DNA of 64,000 nucleotides from JBEKTY01 sp049515555 (GTDB taxonomy: Bacteria; Planctomycetota; Planctomycetia; Pirellulales; Thermoguttaceae), in the NCBI GenBank assembly GCA_049515555.1, contig JBEKTY010000011.1, positions 1 to 64,000 of the forward strand, read 5' to 3'. The notes under the pieces are model-generated. The model was not told where the DNA came from and ran no database searches. It worked only from the letters and a program-made list of their open reading frames with translations. The translations under genes were made by a program, and so were the position numbers. Below, one piece after another: positions 16,101-23,392 of this stretch (position 1 is its first letter; each line of letters begins with the position of its first letter).

Positions 16101-16755
16101 GTGGCATGCGCTGGAGCAAGACCAGCAAGCCCTGCCGCTGTTTCCTTCGGCCGCTCCGGTTCATCCTTCATCCTTCATCCTTCATCCTTCCGCCTTGAAG
16201 GGGACAGTCCCATTTTCGTCGGACGAAAATCGGGACAGTCCCCCGCCTTCCTCCCTCTCGGTTCATCCTTCATCCTTCATCCTTCATCCTTCCGCCCTCC
16301 CCCCTCCGCCTTCCGCCGTCCCCCTTCCGCCCATGTCGCTGGCCGAGGAGATGCTGGCCGATTATCGCACGACGGGTCTCTCGCTTCGGGCCCATCCGCT
16401 ACAGTTCCTTCGCGGCGAGCTGGATCGGTGGGGCGTCGTGCCGGCCGCCGGCCTGAACGCCTGGCCCGACGGCAAACCGGTCCGGGTGGCCGGTTTGGTG
16501 CTGGTCCGGCAGCGGCCCTCGACGGCCAAGGGCATCACGTTCGTCACGCTGGAGGATGAGACGGGCACGGTGAACCTGATCGTCCGGCCGGCGGTCTGGC
16601 GGCGGTATCGCACGGCCGCCATGGGGGCCACGCTGCTCGTGGCCCACGGCCCCCTGCAACGCCAGCACGAGAACATCCACGTCCTGGTCGCATGCCTGGA
16701 AGACCTCTCGCTCCGCCTGCCCGGAATGGACTCCCAATCGCGGGATTTCGCTTGA
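13132..16755 (+). CDS. dnaE2: error-prone DNA polymerase III alpha subunit, DnaE2 type, with four in-frame repeat insertions
   Basis: A 1207-residue C-family polymerase used for translesion synthesis with ImuA/ImuB. The PHP domain starts YAELHAKSNFSFLEGASHPE; the palm carries GRGSAANSAVCFCLGITAVDP and the catalytic Asp432, Asp434 and Asp436 in APDIDVDFE; FGEYGFPESHAASFALLVY, SQWDC and the C-terminal OB fold (VRVAGLVLVRQRP, TLEDETGTVNLIV) are all present. The usual length is nearer 1030-1090. Four stretches do not belong: residues about 121-195, 499-528, 875-925 and 1009-1068 are translations of intergenic repeat families seen elsewhere in the window. All keep frame and sit at domain linkers, so the enzyme may still fold. 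Its last codons overlap the duplicated upstream region of the first PQQ gene. Confidence 0.9.
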   Translation: MSYAELHAKSNFSFLEGASHPEELVRRAAELGYTALAVTDRNSLAGVVRAHVAAKEAGLKLVIGAEITPADAPPVVLWATDRAAYGRLARLITRGRRRAEKGQCRLLFRDVAEHAQGLLAGIVTNCKLQIANYKLQNTEGGTSLSAAKGVVSRGAQDPHPFPLTLALSRRERGPARTISQSCRSGTRERGPARALPAYRDLFGDRGYLLAELHYGGDDRRRLECLVRLSRRYALPLAAAGDVHYHVPQRQALGDVLTALRCGSTVAASPGRLFRNAQRCLKSPAEMAVRFAPAPQAICHALEIAGRTAFSLDELRYEYPEELAPPGRTPAEYLAEQTLLGARRRYPAGVPERIERLLEHELRLIEELHYEAYFLTVWDLVCFARRRGILCQGRGSAANSAVCFCLGITAVDPQRMDVLFERFVSRERNEAPDIDVDFEHERREEVLQYLYAKYGRERAGMTAEVITYRPRSAVRDVGRALGLPPPQIDRLARRLEHFVHGDCPNFCGGDGPDLRKGGGDGENGTVPFDEPDLPARCREAGLDPDCGPGRQLIELVGQLAGFPRHLSQHTGGMVITRGPLCELVPIENAAMPERTVIQWNKDDLDELGILKVDCLALGMLTALGKCFALVERHAGRRLTLADVPEGDAGVYAMICRADTMGVFQIESRAQMSMLTRLRPQCFHDLVIEVAIVRPGPIQGNMVHPYLRRRNGEEPVEYPNAVVRRVLEKTLGVPLFQEQAMRLAVEAAGFTPGEADQLRRAMGAWRRPGLIDRFRQKLLDGMSARGFSPQYAEAVFQQIRGFGEYGFPESHAASFALLVYVSAWLKCHYPAAFTAALLNSQPLGFYAPAQLVRNAREHGIQVLPADVNSSQWDCTLEGGGLSQFSSDENGTVPFKAEGGRGKAGDCPDFRPTKMGLSPSRWKAEGAAVRLGFRMINGLGRACVEQIVRARGEQEFRSLDDFARRTQLSRPLLVRLAHAGTFGSLGLDRRQSLWHALEQDQQALPLFPSAAPVHPSSFILHPSALKGTVPFSSDENRDSPPPSSLSVHPSSFILHPSALPPPPSAVPLPPMSLAEEMLADYRTTGLSLRAHPLQFLRGELDRWGVVPAAGLNAWPDGKPVRVAGLVLVRQRPSTAKGITFVTLEDETGTVNLIVRPAVWRRYRTAAMGATLLVAHGPLQRQHENIHVLVACLEDLSLRLPGMDSQSRDFA
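13497..13714. repeat. composite of three repeat families inside dnaE2 (insert 1)
   Basis: In order: an AT-rich TGCAAATTGCAAATTACAAA run (13506-13545), a GGTGGCACGTCCCTGAGCGC segment matching the hairpin at 34354-34436, and two CTCTCCCGGAGGGAGAGGG-type units (13607-13700). The translation reads straight through. Confidence 0.85.
14628..14714. repeat. GGGGACTGTCCC palindrome with expanded centre inside dnaE2 (insert 2)
   Basis: The outer arms GGGGACTGTCCCAATTTT (14629-14646) and GAAAATGGGACTGTCCCC (14693-14710) enclose about 45 unrelated bases instead of the usual 8-base centre. Confidence 0.85.
15763..15905. repeat. two GGGACTGTCCC palindromes plus GGCGGAAGG runs inside dnaE2 (insert 3)
   Basis: Copies at 15768-15812 and 15834-15883 are near-identical and in the same orientation, each preceded by GGCGG and followed by GGCGGAAGG units. 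This looks like a tandem duplication after insertion. Confidence 0.9.
16150..16333. repeat. TTCATCC / GGGACAGTCCC / CTTCCGCC composite inside dnaE2 (insert 4)
   Basis: TTCATCCTTCATCCTTCATC runs (16157-16190 and 16260-16293) flank a GGGGACAGTCCC palindrome (16197-16245), followed by CCGCCTTCCGCC runs to 16330. The encoded VHPSSFILHPSA segment appears twice. Confidence 0.9.
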
Positions 16756-16760
16756 TGTCG

Positions 16761-16766
16761 TACAAT
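16761..16766 (+). promoter_or_regulatory. -10-like TACAAT of the first PQQ gene
   Basis: TACAAT at 16761-16766, 42 bases before the ATG at 16809. The block from here to the ATG is closely repeated before the third paralogue (21768-21815, where the box reads TATAGAAT), which supports it as a promoter copied along with the gene. Confidence 0.5.
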
Positions 16767-16808
16767 ATCCGGCTGTTGATTCATCCCCATCCAAGGGAAG
16801 ATGATCCC

Positions 16809-17996
16809 ATGACCACCCGACACCTGTTTGCTTCGATTCTGTGCCTTGCACTCTGGACGCCGATGGCAGGGGCGGCCGATTGGCCGTGCTTCCTCGGCGC
16901 CAACCGCGACAACACCTCGGCCGACACGGACCTCAAGCTCTGGTCCGGCGACAGCCCGAAACCGCTTTGGAAACAGAAGGTGGGCACCGGCCATTCGTGC
17001 ATGGCCGTGGTCGGAAAGCAACTTTTCACCCAGGGCGATGGCACCGTGTGGTGTCTGGATTCGGAAACGGGAGACGTCGTCTGGCGTTACCCGGCCACAG
17101 GCAAGGGCAAAGGCGGTGATACCACGGCCACGCCAGCCGTGGCCAATGGATTGGTCTTCGCGCTGAACAACGATCATACGATCGTCTGTCTCGACGCGGC
17201 CGAGGGCGAGCTACAGTGGTCCGCGAAAGTCGATGGCTTCGGCGTGAAACAGCACATCTGGGCACTGTCCTGCTCGCCGCTGGTTCTGGGCAATCAGGTC
17301 ATCATGGACCTGGGCGTGGTCCTCGTCCTCGACACGAAGACCGGCAAGCTCGTGTGGAAGGCCGGCTCGGAGACGGCGGGCTATGCCTCGGCCGTCGTCT
17401 TCGGCCAAGCGGGCCAGAAGCGGGTCACTTCCTTCACCGGCGCCGGCCTGGCGATCTACTCCCTGTCCCAAGGCAAGCCTGTGGCACAGTACAAGTGGGA
17501 GATGGACCCCGGCGTCGATGGAGTGAACGTGGCCACGCCCATCGTCTCCGCCGGCAAGATATTCATTTCCAGCGGCTACGACCGCGGCTGTTCGCTCCTG
17601 AGCCTCGAAGGCGATGCCCTCAAGAAGGTCTGGGAGAACAAGGAGATGAGCAACCACTGCCATACTTGCGCGCTCGCGGGCGGCTTCATCTATGGCGTCC
17701 ACGGGCAACAAGGCCAGAAAGCCAGCCTCAAGTGCCTGGACTTCGAGACGGGCAAGGTCCTCTGGGGCAAAAAGGGCTTGCCGCTTGGCGGCGGGCTGAC
17801 GCTGGCCGATGGCAAACTCTTCGTGATGCTCGACGGCGGCACGCTGTTGGTGGCCGAGGCCGCGCCCAAGGCGTTCAAGGAACTTGCCCGCGCCAAAGTC
17901 CTCGACGGCCAGTGCTGGACGATGCCGGTGGTCGCCAACGGCCGCGTCTACTGCCGCAGCCACGCCGGAGATCTGGTGTGTCTCGATCTCCGTTGA
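16809..17996 (+). CDS. exported PQQ-like beta-propeller protein, paralogue 1
   Basis: A 395-residue protein with a signal peptide (residues 1-22, LFASILCLALWTPMAGAADW, cleavage after AGA or GAA) and about seven blades of the PQQ/BamB-like propeller type. Repeating units such as GTVWCLDSETGDVVWRYP, IVCLDAAEGELQWSAKV and VVLVLDTKTGKLVWKAGS are clear. It should act in the periplasm. There is no enzyme-specific motif, so it is more likely a binding or scaffold propeller than a true quinoprotein dehydrogenase. It is one of three close paralogues (20316 and 21815). The ATG at 16809 is supported by the ribosome site GGGAAGA and by conservation with paralogue 3. Confidence 0.85.
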   Translation: MTTRHLFASILCLALWTPMAGAADWPCFLGANRDNTSADTDLKLWSGDSPKPLWKQKVGTGHSCMAVVGKQLFTQGDGTVWCLDSETGDVVWRYPATGKGKGGDTTATPAVANGLVFALNNDHTIVCLDAAEGELQWSAKVDGFGVKQHIWALSCSPLVLGNQVIMDLGVVLVLDTKTGKLVWKAGSETAGYASAVVFGQAGQKRVTSFTGAGLAIYSLSQGKPVAQYKWEMDPGVDGVNVATPIVSAGKIFISSGYDRGCSLLSLEGDALKKVWENKEMSNHCHTCALAGGFIYGVHGQQGQKASLKCLDFETGKVLWGKKGLPLGGGLTLADGKLFVMLDGGTLLVAEAAPKAFKELARAKVLDGQCWTMPVVANGRVYCRSHAGDLVCLDLR

Positions 17997-18096
17997 AAAG
18001 AGGAGTGGGGTTCGTCGCAGTGACCGGGATGGGTGGGCAGGGCAGCCGGGCGCTATGCTCGTTTGCGGTCGGCCCAGTTCCTGCCGGTCCTTGCGA

Positions 18097-20082
18097 TCAG
18101 TTTTTCTCGGACTTGGGCGCGGGCTGATACCCGTCCGCGCTGGAAGCGAGGTCTTTGCGCTGCCAAACGCGCACGTAGTCGATCAGGTAGTCGGCGGGCA
18201 ATTGCTTGTCGTCCACGGCGTTGTTGTCCCAACCGCCCGTGGTGACCTCGAAGATGAAATGCGACGCCACGTTCGATACCCGGGAATGTTCCCACCGCCA
18301 AAGTTCCTTGCCGTTGCAGTACATGACCACCGAACCAGGCGTCCAGAGCAGGCCGGGGGTAATAAAGCCGTCCCTGTCCGCTTGCACGTAATTGAACGTC
18401 GAACCGATCGCCTGGTGGTCCTTGTCGTAGCCGTCCCAGTGGCAGGCGATATTGTAGCGGTAGGGTCCCCAGCGGGTCAGGTGTTCCATGATGTCCAACT
18501 CCATCCCGCCGTTGCCGGTGTCGCCGCGCTTCCATTGCGGGCCGGCGGCCGCGCCGCGGTCGGGCATCATCCAGAACGTCGGCCACAGCCCCGGGACCCT
18601 GGGGAGTTTCACCCGGGCTTCGAAGTAGCCGTAGCGTTGCACCCATTTGCCATAGGTATCGAGATAGCCGCAGGCGTAGTCCGACTCTTTTTGTCCGCTA
18701 AGGTTCTGCGGTATTACCTTCGGGTCGGAATTATCGTTATGGAATCCGCGTTTCTTCTCGAAGCGGAAGATTGCCAGGCCGTCTTTGAGGATCAAGTTGT
18801 CCTTGGTCCAGTGGCTCGCCCTGTCCCAAAAGTTGGGACCGTAGATGTTCCATTTTTTCTGGTCGATGGTCGGGCCGTCGAATTCTTCATCGAAGGTCTT
18901 GACCCAGTCGCCCGCGACCGGCGGCCGCTTGCCGAGCCAGTCAGGGAGCACCGCCGGAGGCGCAGCGGCCGTGATCGATTCGATCAGGAGCGTCGCCTCG
19001 CCGTCGTGCTGGGCGGTGATTTTCACGGCGGCGGCAGCATCGCTGGTGAACTTGGTTCCGGTGCCCGGCAGATTCTCCCAACCGCCCCAGAATCCGCCTT
19101 TTCTGCCGTTCGGGGCGCCCTTCGGACTAACGGCGGGGGCGAAGGGAACCACGATCTCCTGTTCCGCCCCCGCGGCCAGCGGTGCGGCGGCGGTGACGAG
19201 GTCCGTCGGGCCGCCGTTGCTGGTCACTTGGACGCAGGGGGTACACGGCAAATGGCCTTCGTTCTTCAGCTTGACGCGGACCTCCGTAGCGTCGCGGAGA
19301 TCCCAGCGGCCGGCCGGGGGCTTCAGGGCCACCGACTGCTCGCCCTTGGCGTCTGGAAAGACCACATCGAGCGACTGCCCATCGGCGGCCACCGATAGCT
19401 TCGGCCCCGCGGTCTCGATCTGGGTCTTCGCGTCGATTGTCACGCCGGGACCGAGCAGAAAGCCATTCTTGGGTTTGACGCGTATGTTGGCGGGGTCCAC
19501 CGCCGGCTTCTCGCCCGCCGGGCCGCCGGCCACAAGCGACTCGACGCGGAAGGACGTCGCGGCATCAACCTTGCTTGTGAACATCAGGATATTCACCACT
19601 TCCTTCGGATTCAACGGATAGGTGGGCTGGTGGCCATAGGAATGACCGAAGATCACCGTGACCGTTCCGCGCTGCCCCGGCTTGAGGTAGGTGTGCTCGG
19701 TGCTCCAGGGAGAATCGTGCCAATCGCCTTTGTTATCCACCCGCAGAGCGAAGAGAAGTTCCTTGGAACCTGTGTTGACCACCTGGGCCTCAACGTGACC
19801 GAAGGCTGAGAGGTCCCATGCCTTTCCCTCGGGCTTCAGCCCGATGCCCGGCCAGTCTGCCTTGCCGGGTTGGATGGTGACCACCAGGCCCGGGAGCGCC
19901 GCGTCTTTGCTGACGGCCGCGCTTACCTGATCGCTCGACCCGGATTGCGGCGTCAGGCGTCTTTGGATATCGCTACCAAGCTCCAAGAGTTGCTTCGTAG
20001 GGCCTTCAGCCTGCGCGGCGGAAACAAGCTGGCTGCCCAGCAAGAGCAGAAGAGCGCTCAGCACCGGTCGGGAGAACTTCAT
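18097..20082 (-). CDS. secreted GH16-family glycosidase with N-terminal carbohydrate-binding-like region
   Basis: A 661-residue exported protein: signal peptide at residues 1-24 (VLSALLLLLGSQLVSAAQA), two beta-rich modules (about 25-170 and 190-360) resembling carbohydrate-binding domains, and a C-terminal GH16 catalytic domain (about 375-640). The family signature E-x-D-x-x-E is present as Glu528, Asp530 and Glu533 in MELDIMEH, and the fold-typical FDEEFDG, YGYFEARVKLP, WPTFWMMP and DYVRVWQ are visible. GH16 members cleave beta-1,4 or beta-1,3 galactans or glucans (agarose, carrageenan, laminarin); the exact substrate cannot be read here. It runs opposite to, and lies within, the PQQ paralogue array. 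Confidence 0.85.
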   Translation of the reverse strand: MKFSRPVLSALLLLLGSQLVSAAQAEGPTKQLLELGSDIQRRLTPQSGSSDQVSAAVSKDAALPGLVVTIQPGKADWPGIGLKPEGKAWDLSAFGHVEAQVVNTGSKELLFALRVDNKGDWHDSPWSTEHTYLKPGQRGTVTVIFGHSYGHQPTYPLNPKEVVNILMFTSKVDAATSFRVESLVAGGPAGEKPAVDPANIRVKPKNGFLLGPGVTIDAKTQIETAGPKLSVAADGQSLDVVFPDAKGEQSVALKPPAGRWDLRDATEVRVKLKNEGHLPCTPCVQVTSNGGPTDLVTAAAPLAAGAEQEIVVPFAPAVSPKGAPNGRKGGFWGGWENLPGTGTKFTSDAAAAVKITAQHDGEATLLIESITAAAPPAVLPDWLGKRPPVAGDWVKTFDEEFDGPTIDQKKWNIYGPNFWDRASHWTKDNLILKDGLAIFRFEKKRGFHNDNSDPKVIPQNLSGQKESDYACGYLDTYGKWVQRYGYFEARVKLPRVPGLWPTFWMMPDRGAAAGPQWKRGDTGNGGMELDIMEHLTRWGPYRYNIACHWDGYDKDHQAIGSTFNYVQADRDGFITPGLLWTPGSVVMYCNGKELWRWEHSRVSNVASHFIFEVTTGGWDNNAVDDKQLPADYLIDYVRVWQRKDLASSADGYQPAPKSEKN

Positions 20083-20265
20083 CGGGGTCCTCGTTTGGTT
20101 GCAAGCAGGGTTTTGATTCGCGGTATCCTGGCCTTCGTCGCAACCACCAGGACCCCACAATGCTGGCGCGACAACGTTGAGCTTAGTTGTGGTTTTTGGC
20201 GTTGTCAAGTTCCCTAGCGCTGTGCATCGTTGCAGTGCTGGCGATGGCCGCTGTCGGGTCGTATA

Positions 20266-20271
20266 ATGAGC
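20266..20271 (+). promoter_or_regulatory. -10-like TATAAT of the second PQQ gene
   Basis: GTCGTATAATGAG places a consensus TATAAT about 45 bases before the ATG at 20316, the same spacing as in paralogue 1. Confidence 0.5.
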
Positions 20272-20315
20272 GGCGGCTGTCAGTGCTGCTTTGCTGGAAA
20301 ATTGGAGACGATCCC

Positions 20316-21476
20316 ATGCTTGCGCGACGCGTCCTGCTTTTGACTCTGTGCATTTCCCTCTGGGCGGCGGCGGCAGGGGCGGCCGATTGGCCGTTCTACC
20401 TCGGCGCCAACCGCGACAACACCTCGACCGAGCAGAACCTCAAGCTCTGGTCCGGCGACAGCCCGAAGGTGCTGTGGAAGAAGAACGTGGGGGCCGGCCA
20501 TTCGTGCATGAGCGTGGCCGGCAAGCAGCTTTACACCCAGGGCGAAGGCGCTGTCTGGTGCCTGGATGCGGAAACGGGCGACCTCGTCTGGCGTTACCCG
20601 CCCACGGGGCACGGCGGCGAAAACACCTCCACGCCGGCAGTGGCGGGCGGCCTGGTCTTCACGCTGGGGAACTATCACAAAGTCCTCTGCCTCGATGCAG
20701 CCAAAGGCGAACTCCAGTGGTCCCAGAACGTAACCGACTTAGGGGTGAAAGACGGCCGCTGGGCCATTTCCTGCTCCCCGTTGGTTGTGGGCAATCAGGT
20801 CATCATGGACCTGGGCGTGGTCTTCGTCCTGGACACGAAGACCGGCAAGCTCGTCTGGAAGGCCGGCTCGGACACCGCCGGATTCGCCTCGGCCGTCGTC
20901 TTCGGCCAAACGGGCCACAAGCGGGTGACTTCCTTCAACGGCTCCGGCCTGGCCATCTACACCCTGGCCAAAGGCGAGCCGGTGGCCAAGTACAAGTGGG
21001 CGACTGATTATAACATCGCCACGCCGATCGTCTCCGCGGACAAGATCTTCATCTCCAGCGCCAGACGCTGCTCGCTGCTGAAGTTCGAAGAGAACGCTAT
21101 CGAGAAGGTCTGGGAGAACACGGAGATGAACACCGTCTGCCAGACCGCCGTGCTCTCCGGCGGCTGCGTCTACGGCGTACACGGCGACGAAGGCAACAAG
21201 GGCAGTGTGAAGTGCCTGGACTTCGAGACGGGCACGGTGAAGTGGGAGCAGGAGGGCCTGAAGGTCGGCGGCGGCCTGACGCTGGCCGACGGCAAACTCT
21301 TCGTCATGGTCGATGGTGGCACGCTGCTGGTGGCCGAGGCCTCGCCGGAGGCATTCAAAGAGCTAGCCCGCGCCAAGGTCCTCGATGGCCAGTGTTGGAC
21401 GATGCCGGTGGTCGCCAACGGCCGCATCTACTGTCGCAGCCACGACGGCGAGTTGGTGTGTCTGGACCTGCGGTGA
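20316..21476 (+). CDS. exported PQQ-like beta-propeller protein, paralogue 2
   Basis: A 386-residue propeller protein with signal peptide LARRVLLLTLCISLWAAAAG and mature start near ADWPFYLG. It is clearly homologous along its length to the proteins at 16809 and 21815 (shared ADWP-YLGANRDNTS, KLWSGDSPK, GHSCM, CWTMPVVANGRIYCRSH). Compared with its sisters it lacks a short stretch around residue 230-245 (KWATDYNIATPIVSADKIF) and has Ser-Ala-Arg-Arg in place of the SGYGRGC loop. Its signal peptide and upstream region are not related to those of paralogues 1 and 3, so its origin in the array may be older. Confidence 0.85.
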   Translation: MLARRVLLLTLCISLWAAAAGAADWPFYLGANRDNTSTEQNLKLWSGDSPKVLWKKNVGAGHSCMSVAGKQLYTQGEGAVWCLDAETGDLVWRYPPTGHGGENTSTPAVAGGLVFTLGNYHKVLCLDAAKGELQWSQNVTDLGVKDGRWAISCSPLVVGNQVIMDLGVVFVLDTKTGKLVWKAGSDTAGFASAVVFGQTGHKRVTSFNGSGLAIYTLAKGEPVAKYKWATDYNIATPIVSADKIFISSARRCSLLKFEENAIEKVWENTEMNTVCQTAVLSGGCVYGVHGDEGNKGSVKCLDFETGTVKWEQEGLKVGGGLTLADGKLFVMVDGGTLLVAEASPEAFKELARAKVLDGQCWTMPVVANGRIYCRSHDGELVCLDLR

Positions 21477-21483
21477 GAAAGAG

Positions 21484-21700
21484 TCTTGAAGGGGACAGTC
21501 CCATTTTTGCCTGTCCGCAGCGGACAGGCGGACGAAAATCGGGACAGTCCCCAAACGGACTCCCAATCGCGGATGCCCGGTCCCCTCTCCCTCCGGGAGA
21601 GGGTTAGGGTGAGGGCCGTTGGTTGAAAAATCACTTCTCATGCCCGCGTATCCTCTCCAAGCCCTCATCCCCGGCCCCTCTCCCAAAGGGAGAGGGGAGT
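21484..21700. repeat. repeat cluster: GGGGACAGTCCC palindrome and two CTCTCC hairpins
   Basis: 21487-21553 is a GGGGACAGTCCC copy whose centre is expanded by a CCTGTCCGC-GCGGACAGG hairpin. 21548-21562 repeats GGACTCCCAATCGCGGA, the codons that end dnaE2. CTCTCCCTCCGGGAGAGGG (21582-21604) and a related unit (21670-21692) follow. Confidence 0.85.
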
Positions 21701-21730
21701 AGTTTGCAAAAGTCGAGTTAATGCTACAAA

Positions 21731-21814
21731 ACCGGATTCCCAGTCGCGGGATTCATCCTGATGCTATAGAATATCCGGTTGTCGATTCATCCCCATCCAA
21801 AGGAAGAGGATCCC
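21731..21814 (+). promoter_or_regulatory. upstream region duplicated from the dnaE2 end / first PQQ promoter
   Basis: This block matches 16720-16808 base for base over most of its length: a degenerate copy of the dnaE2 3' codons (CCGGATTCCCAGTCGCGGG), a -10-like TATAGAAT (21769-21776) and the leader GATTCATCCCCATCCAA with ribosome site GGAAGAGG. Confidence 0.7.
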
Positions 21815-22987
21815 ATGACCACCCGACACCTGTTTGCTTCGATTCTGTGCCTTGCGCTGTGGACGCCGATTGTCCGGGCGGCCGACTGGCCGTGCTACCT
21901 CGGCGCCAACCGCGACAACACGTCGGCCGACGAGAACCTCAAGCTCTGGAGCGGCGACAGCCCGAAGGTGCTGTGGAAAAAGAACGTGGGGAGCGGCCAT
22001 TCGTGCATGTCGGTGGCCGGCAAGCGGCTGTATACCCAGGGTGCGGGCAGGGTATGGTGCCTGGATGCTGAAACGGGCGAGCTCGTCTGGCGCTGGCCGC
22101 CCTCCGCCAAGGGCGACGAAACCACGGCCACGCCGACAGTGGCCGACGGCCTCGTCTTCGCCCTGAACGCCGACCAGACGTTGGTCTGTCTGGACGCGGC
22201 CGATGGCAAGCTCCAGTGGTCGCAAAAAGTGGACGACTTCGGCGTGAAGAAAGGCGGCTGGGCCCTCTCCTGCTCCCCGTTGGTCATGGGCAACCGCGTC
22301 ATCATGGACCTGGGCGTAGTCTTCCTGCTGGACAAGGCCACCGGCAAACTGGTTTGGAAGGCCGGCTCGGACACCGCCGGATATGCCTCGGCCGTGGTCT
22401 TCGGCCCGGCCCGCCGCAAACTTATCACCTCCTTCAACGGCACCGGCCTGACGATCTACAGCCCTGCCCGCAGCCAGAGCGTGGCCCAGTACCCCTGGCA
22501 AACATCCTACGGCGTGAATGCGGCCACGCCCATCGTCTCCGGCGACAAGATATTCATCTCCAGCGGCTACGGCCGCGGCTGCACGCTGCTGAAGCTCGCA
22601 GGCGGCGCTCTGGAAAAGGTCTGGGAGAACAAGGAGATGAACAACCACTGCCAGACCTGCGTGTTGGCCGGCGGCTTCCTGTACGGCGTGCACGGCCAGC
22701 AGGGCGGCAAAGGCAGCCTCAAGTGCCTGGCGTTGGCCTCCGGGCGGGTCAAGTGGGACGAGAAAGGCCTGCCCGTCGGCGGCGGCCTGACGCTGGCCGA
22801 CGGCAAGCTCTTCGTCATGCTCGACGGCGGTACGCTGCTGGTGGCCGAGGCCGCGCCCAAGGCCTTCCATGAACTGGCCCGGGCCAAATTGTTCGACGGG
22901 CAGTGTTGGACCATGCCCATCGTGGCCAATGGCTGCGTGTTCTGCCGCAACCACCACGGCGAGTTGGTCTGCCTGGACCTGCGGTGA
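21815..22987 (+). CDS. exported PQQ-like beta-propeller protein, paralogue 3
   Basis: A 390-residue protein nearly collinear with paralogue 1: the signal peptide MTTRHLFASILCLALWTP is identical in sequence, the mature part begins ADWPCYLGANRDNTSADENL, and the propeller repeats match throughout (VWCLDAETGELVWRWP, LVCLDAADGKLQWSQKV, FVMLDGGTLLVAEAAPKAF). It should be periplasmic. The duplicated promoter and leader show it arose by a recent segmental copy of paralogue 1 that carried along the tail of dnaE2. It ends 55 bases before the convergent hepT gene. Confidence 0.85.
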   Translation: MTTRHLFASILCLALWTPIVRAADWPCYLGANRDNTSADENLKLWSGDSPKVLWKKNVGSGHSCMSVAGKRLYTQGAGRVWCLDAETGELVWRWPPSAKGDETTATPTVADGLVFALNADQTLVCLDAADGKLQWSQKVDDFGVKKGGWALSCSPLVMGNRVIMDLGVVFLLDKATGKLVWKAGSDTAGYASAVVFGPARRKLITSFNGTGLTIYSPARSQSVAQYPWQTSYGVNAATPIVSGDKIFISSGYGRGCTLLKLAGGALEKVWENKEMNNHCQTCVLAGGFLYGVHGQQGGKGSLKCLALASGRVKWDEKGLPVGGGLTLADGKLFVMLDGGTLLVAEAAPKAFHELARAKLFDGQCWTMPIVANGCVFCRNHHGELVCLDLR

Positions 22988-23041
22988 GCGCCGCACGCCG
23001 CGCTTCAGGCCTCTCACTCGTCAGTGACGCTTCGTGAAATG

Positions 23042-23392
23042 TTACTCGGATTTCGGTCGGGTTGCTTGGGCAAGGGGCTCGAGCTCCGCCAGCAGGCGCC
23101 CCACTTCCACCGTGGCGGTTCGCCATACCAATGCCCAGTTGATCTTATCATACTCGTGGGTGAGCCGATTCCGCATCCCGGCGATGAGCGACCAGGGGAT
23201 ATTCGGGTGGGCCGCGCGAAAGGTCTCGGACAGCCGCCGCACTGCTTCGCCGATCAGCACCAACTGACTCACAACAGCCCAATGCTTCTCTTCATTTCCC
23301 GCGAATCGGGCTTCGTCCGCCTGGGCGACGAAGCGCTGTACCCGCCGGCACGCCAGCACGATGTCAACGACGGTGGCAGCGTCATCGGGCAT
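23042..23392 (-). CDS. hepT: HepT-like HEPN ribonuclease toxin
   Basis: A 116-residue HEPN protein of the HepT (DUF86) family, the toxin of HepT-MntA modules. The RNase motif R-x4-H-x-Y is present as Arg74, His79 and Tyr81 in GMRNRLTHEYDKI. Its start lies inside the end of the preceding mntA frame (11-bp overlap at 23382-23392), the classic arrangement for this module. In characterised systems, the MntA partner AMPylates the tyrosine of this motif to silence the toxin. Confidence 0.9.
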   Translation of the reverse strand: MPDDAATVVDIVLACRRVQRFVAQADEARFAGNEEKHWAVVSQLVLIGEAVRRLSETFRAAHPNIPWSLIAGMRNRLTHEYDKINWALVWRTATVEVGRLLAELEPLAQATRPKSE

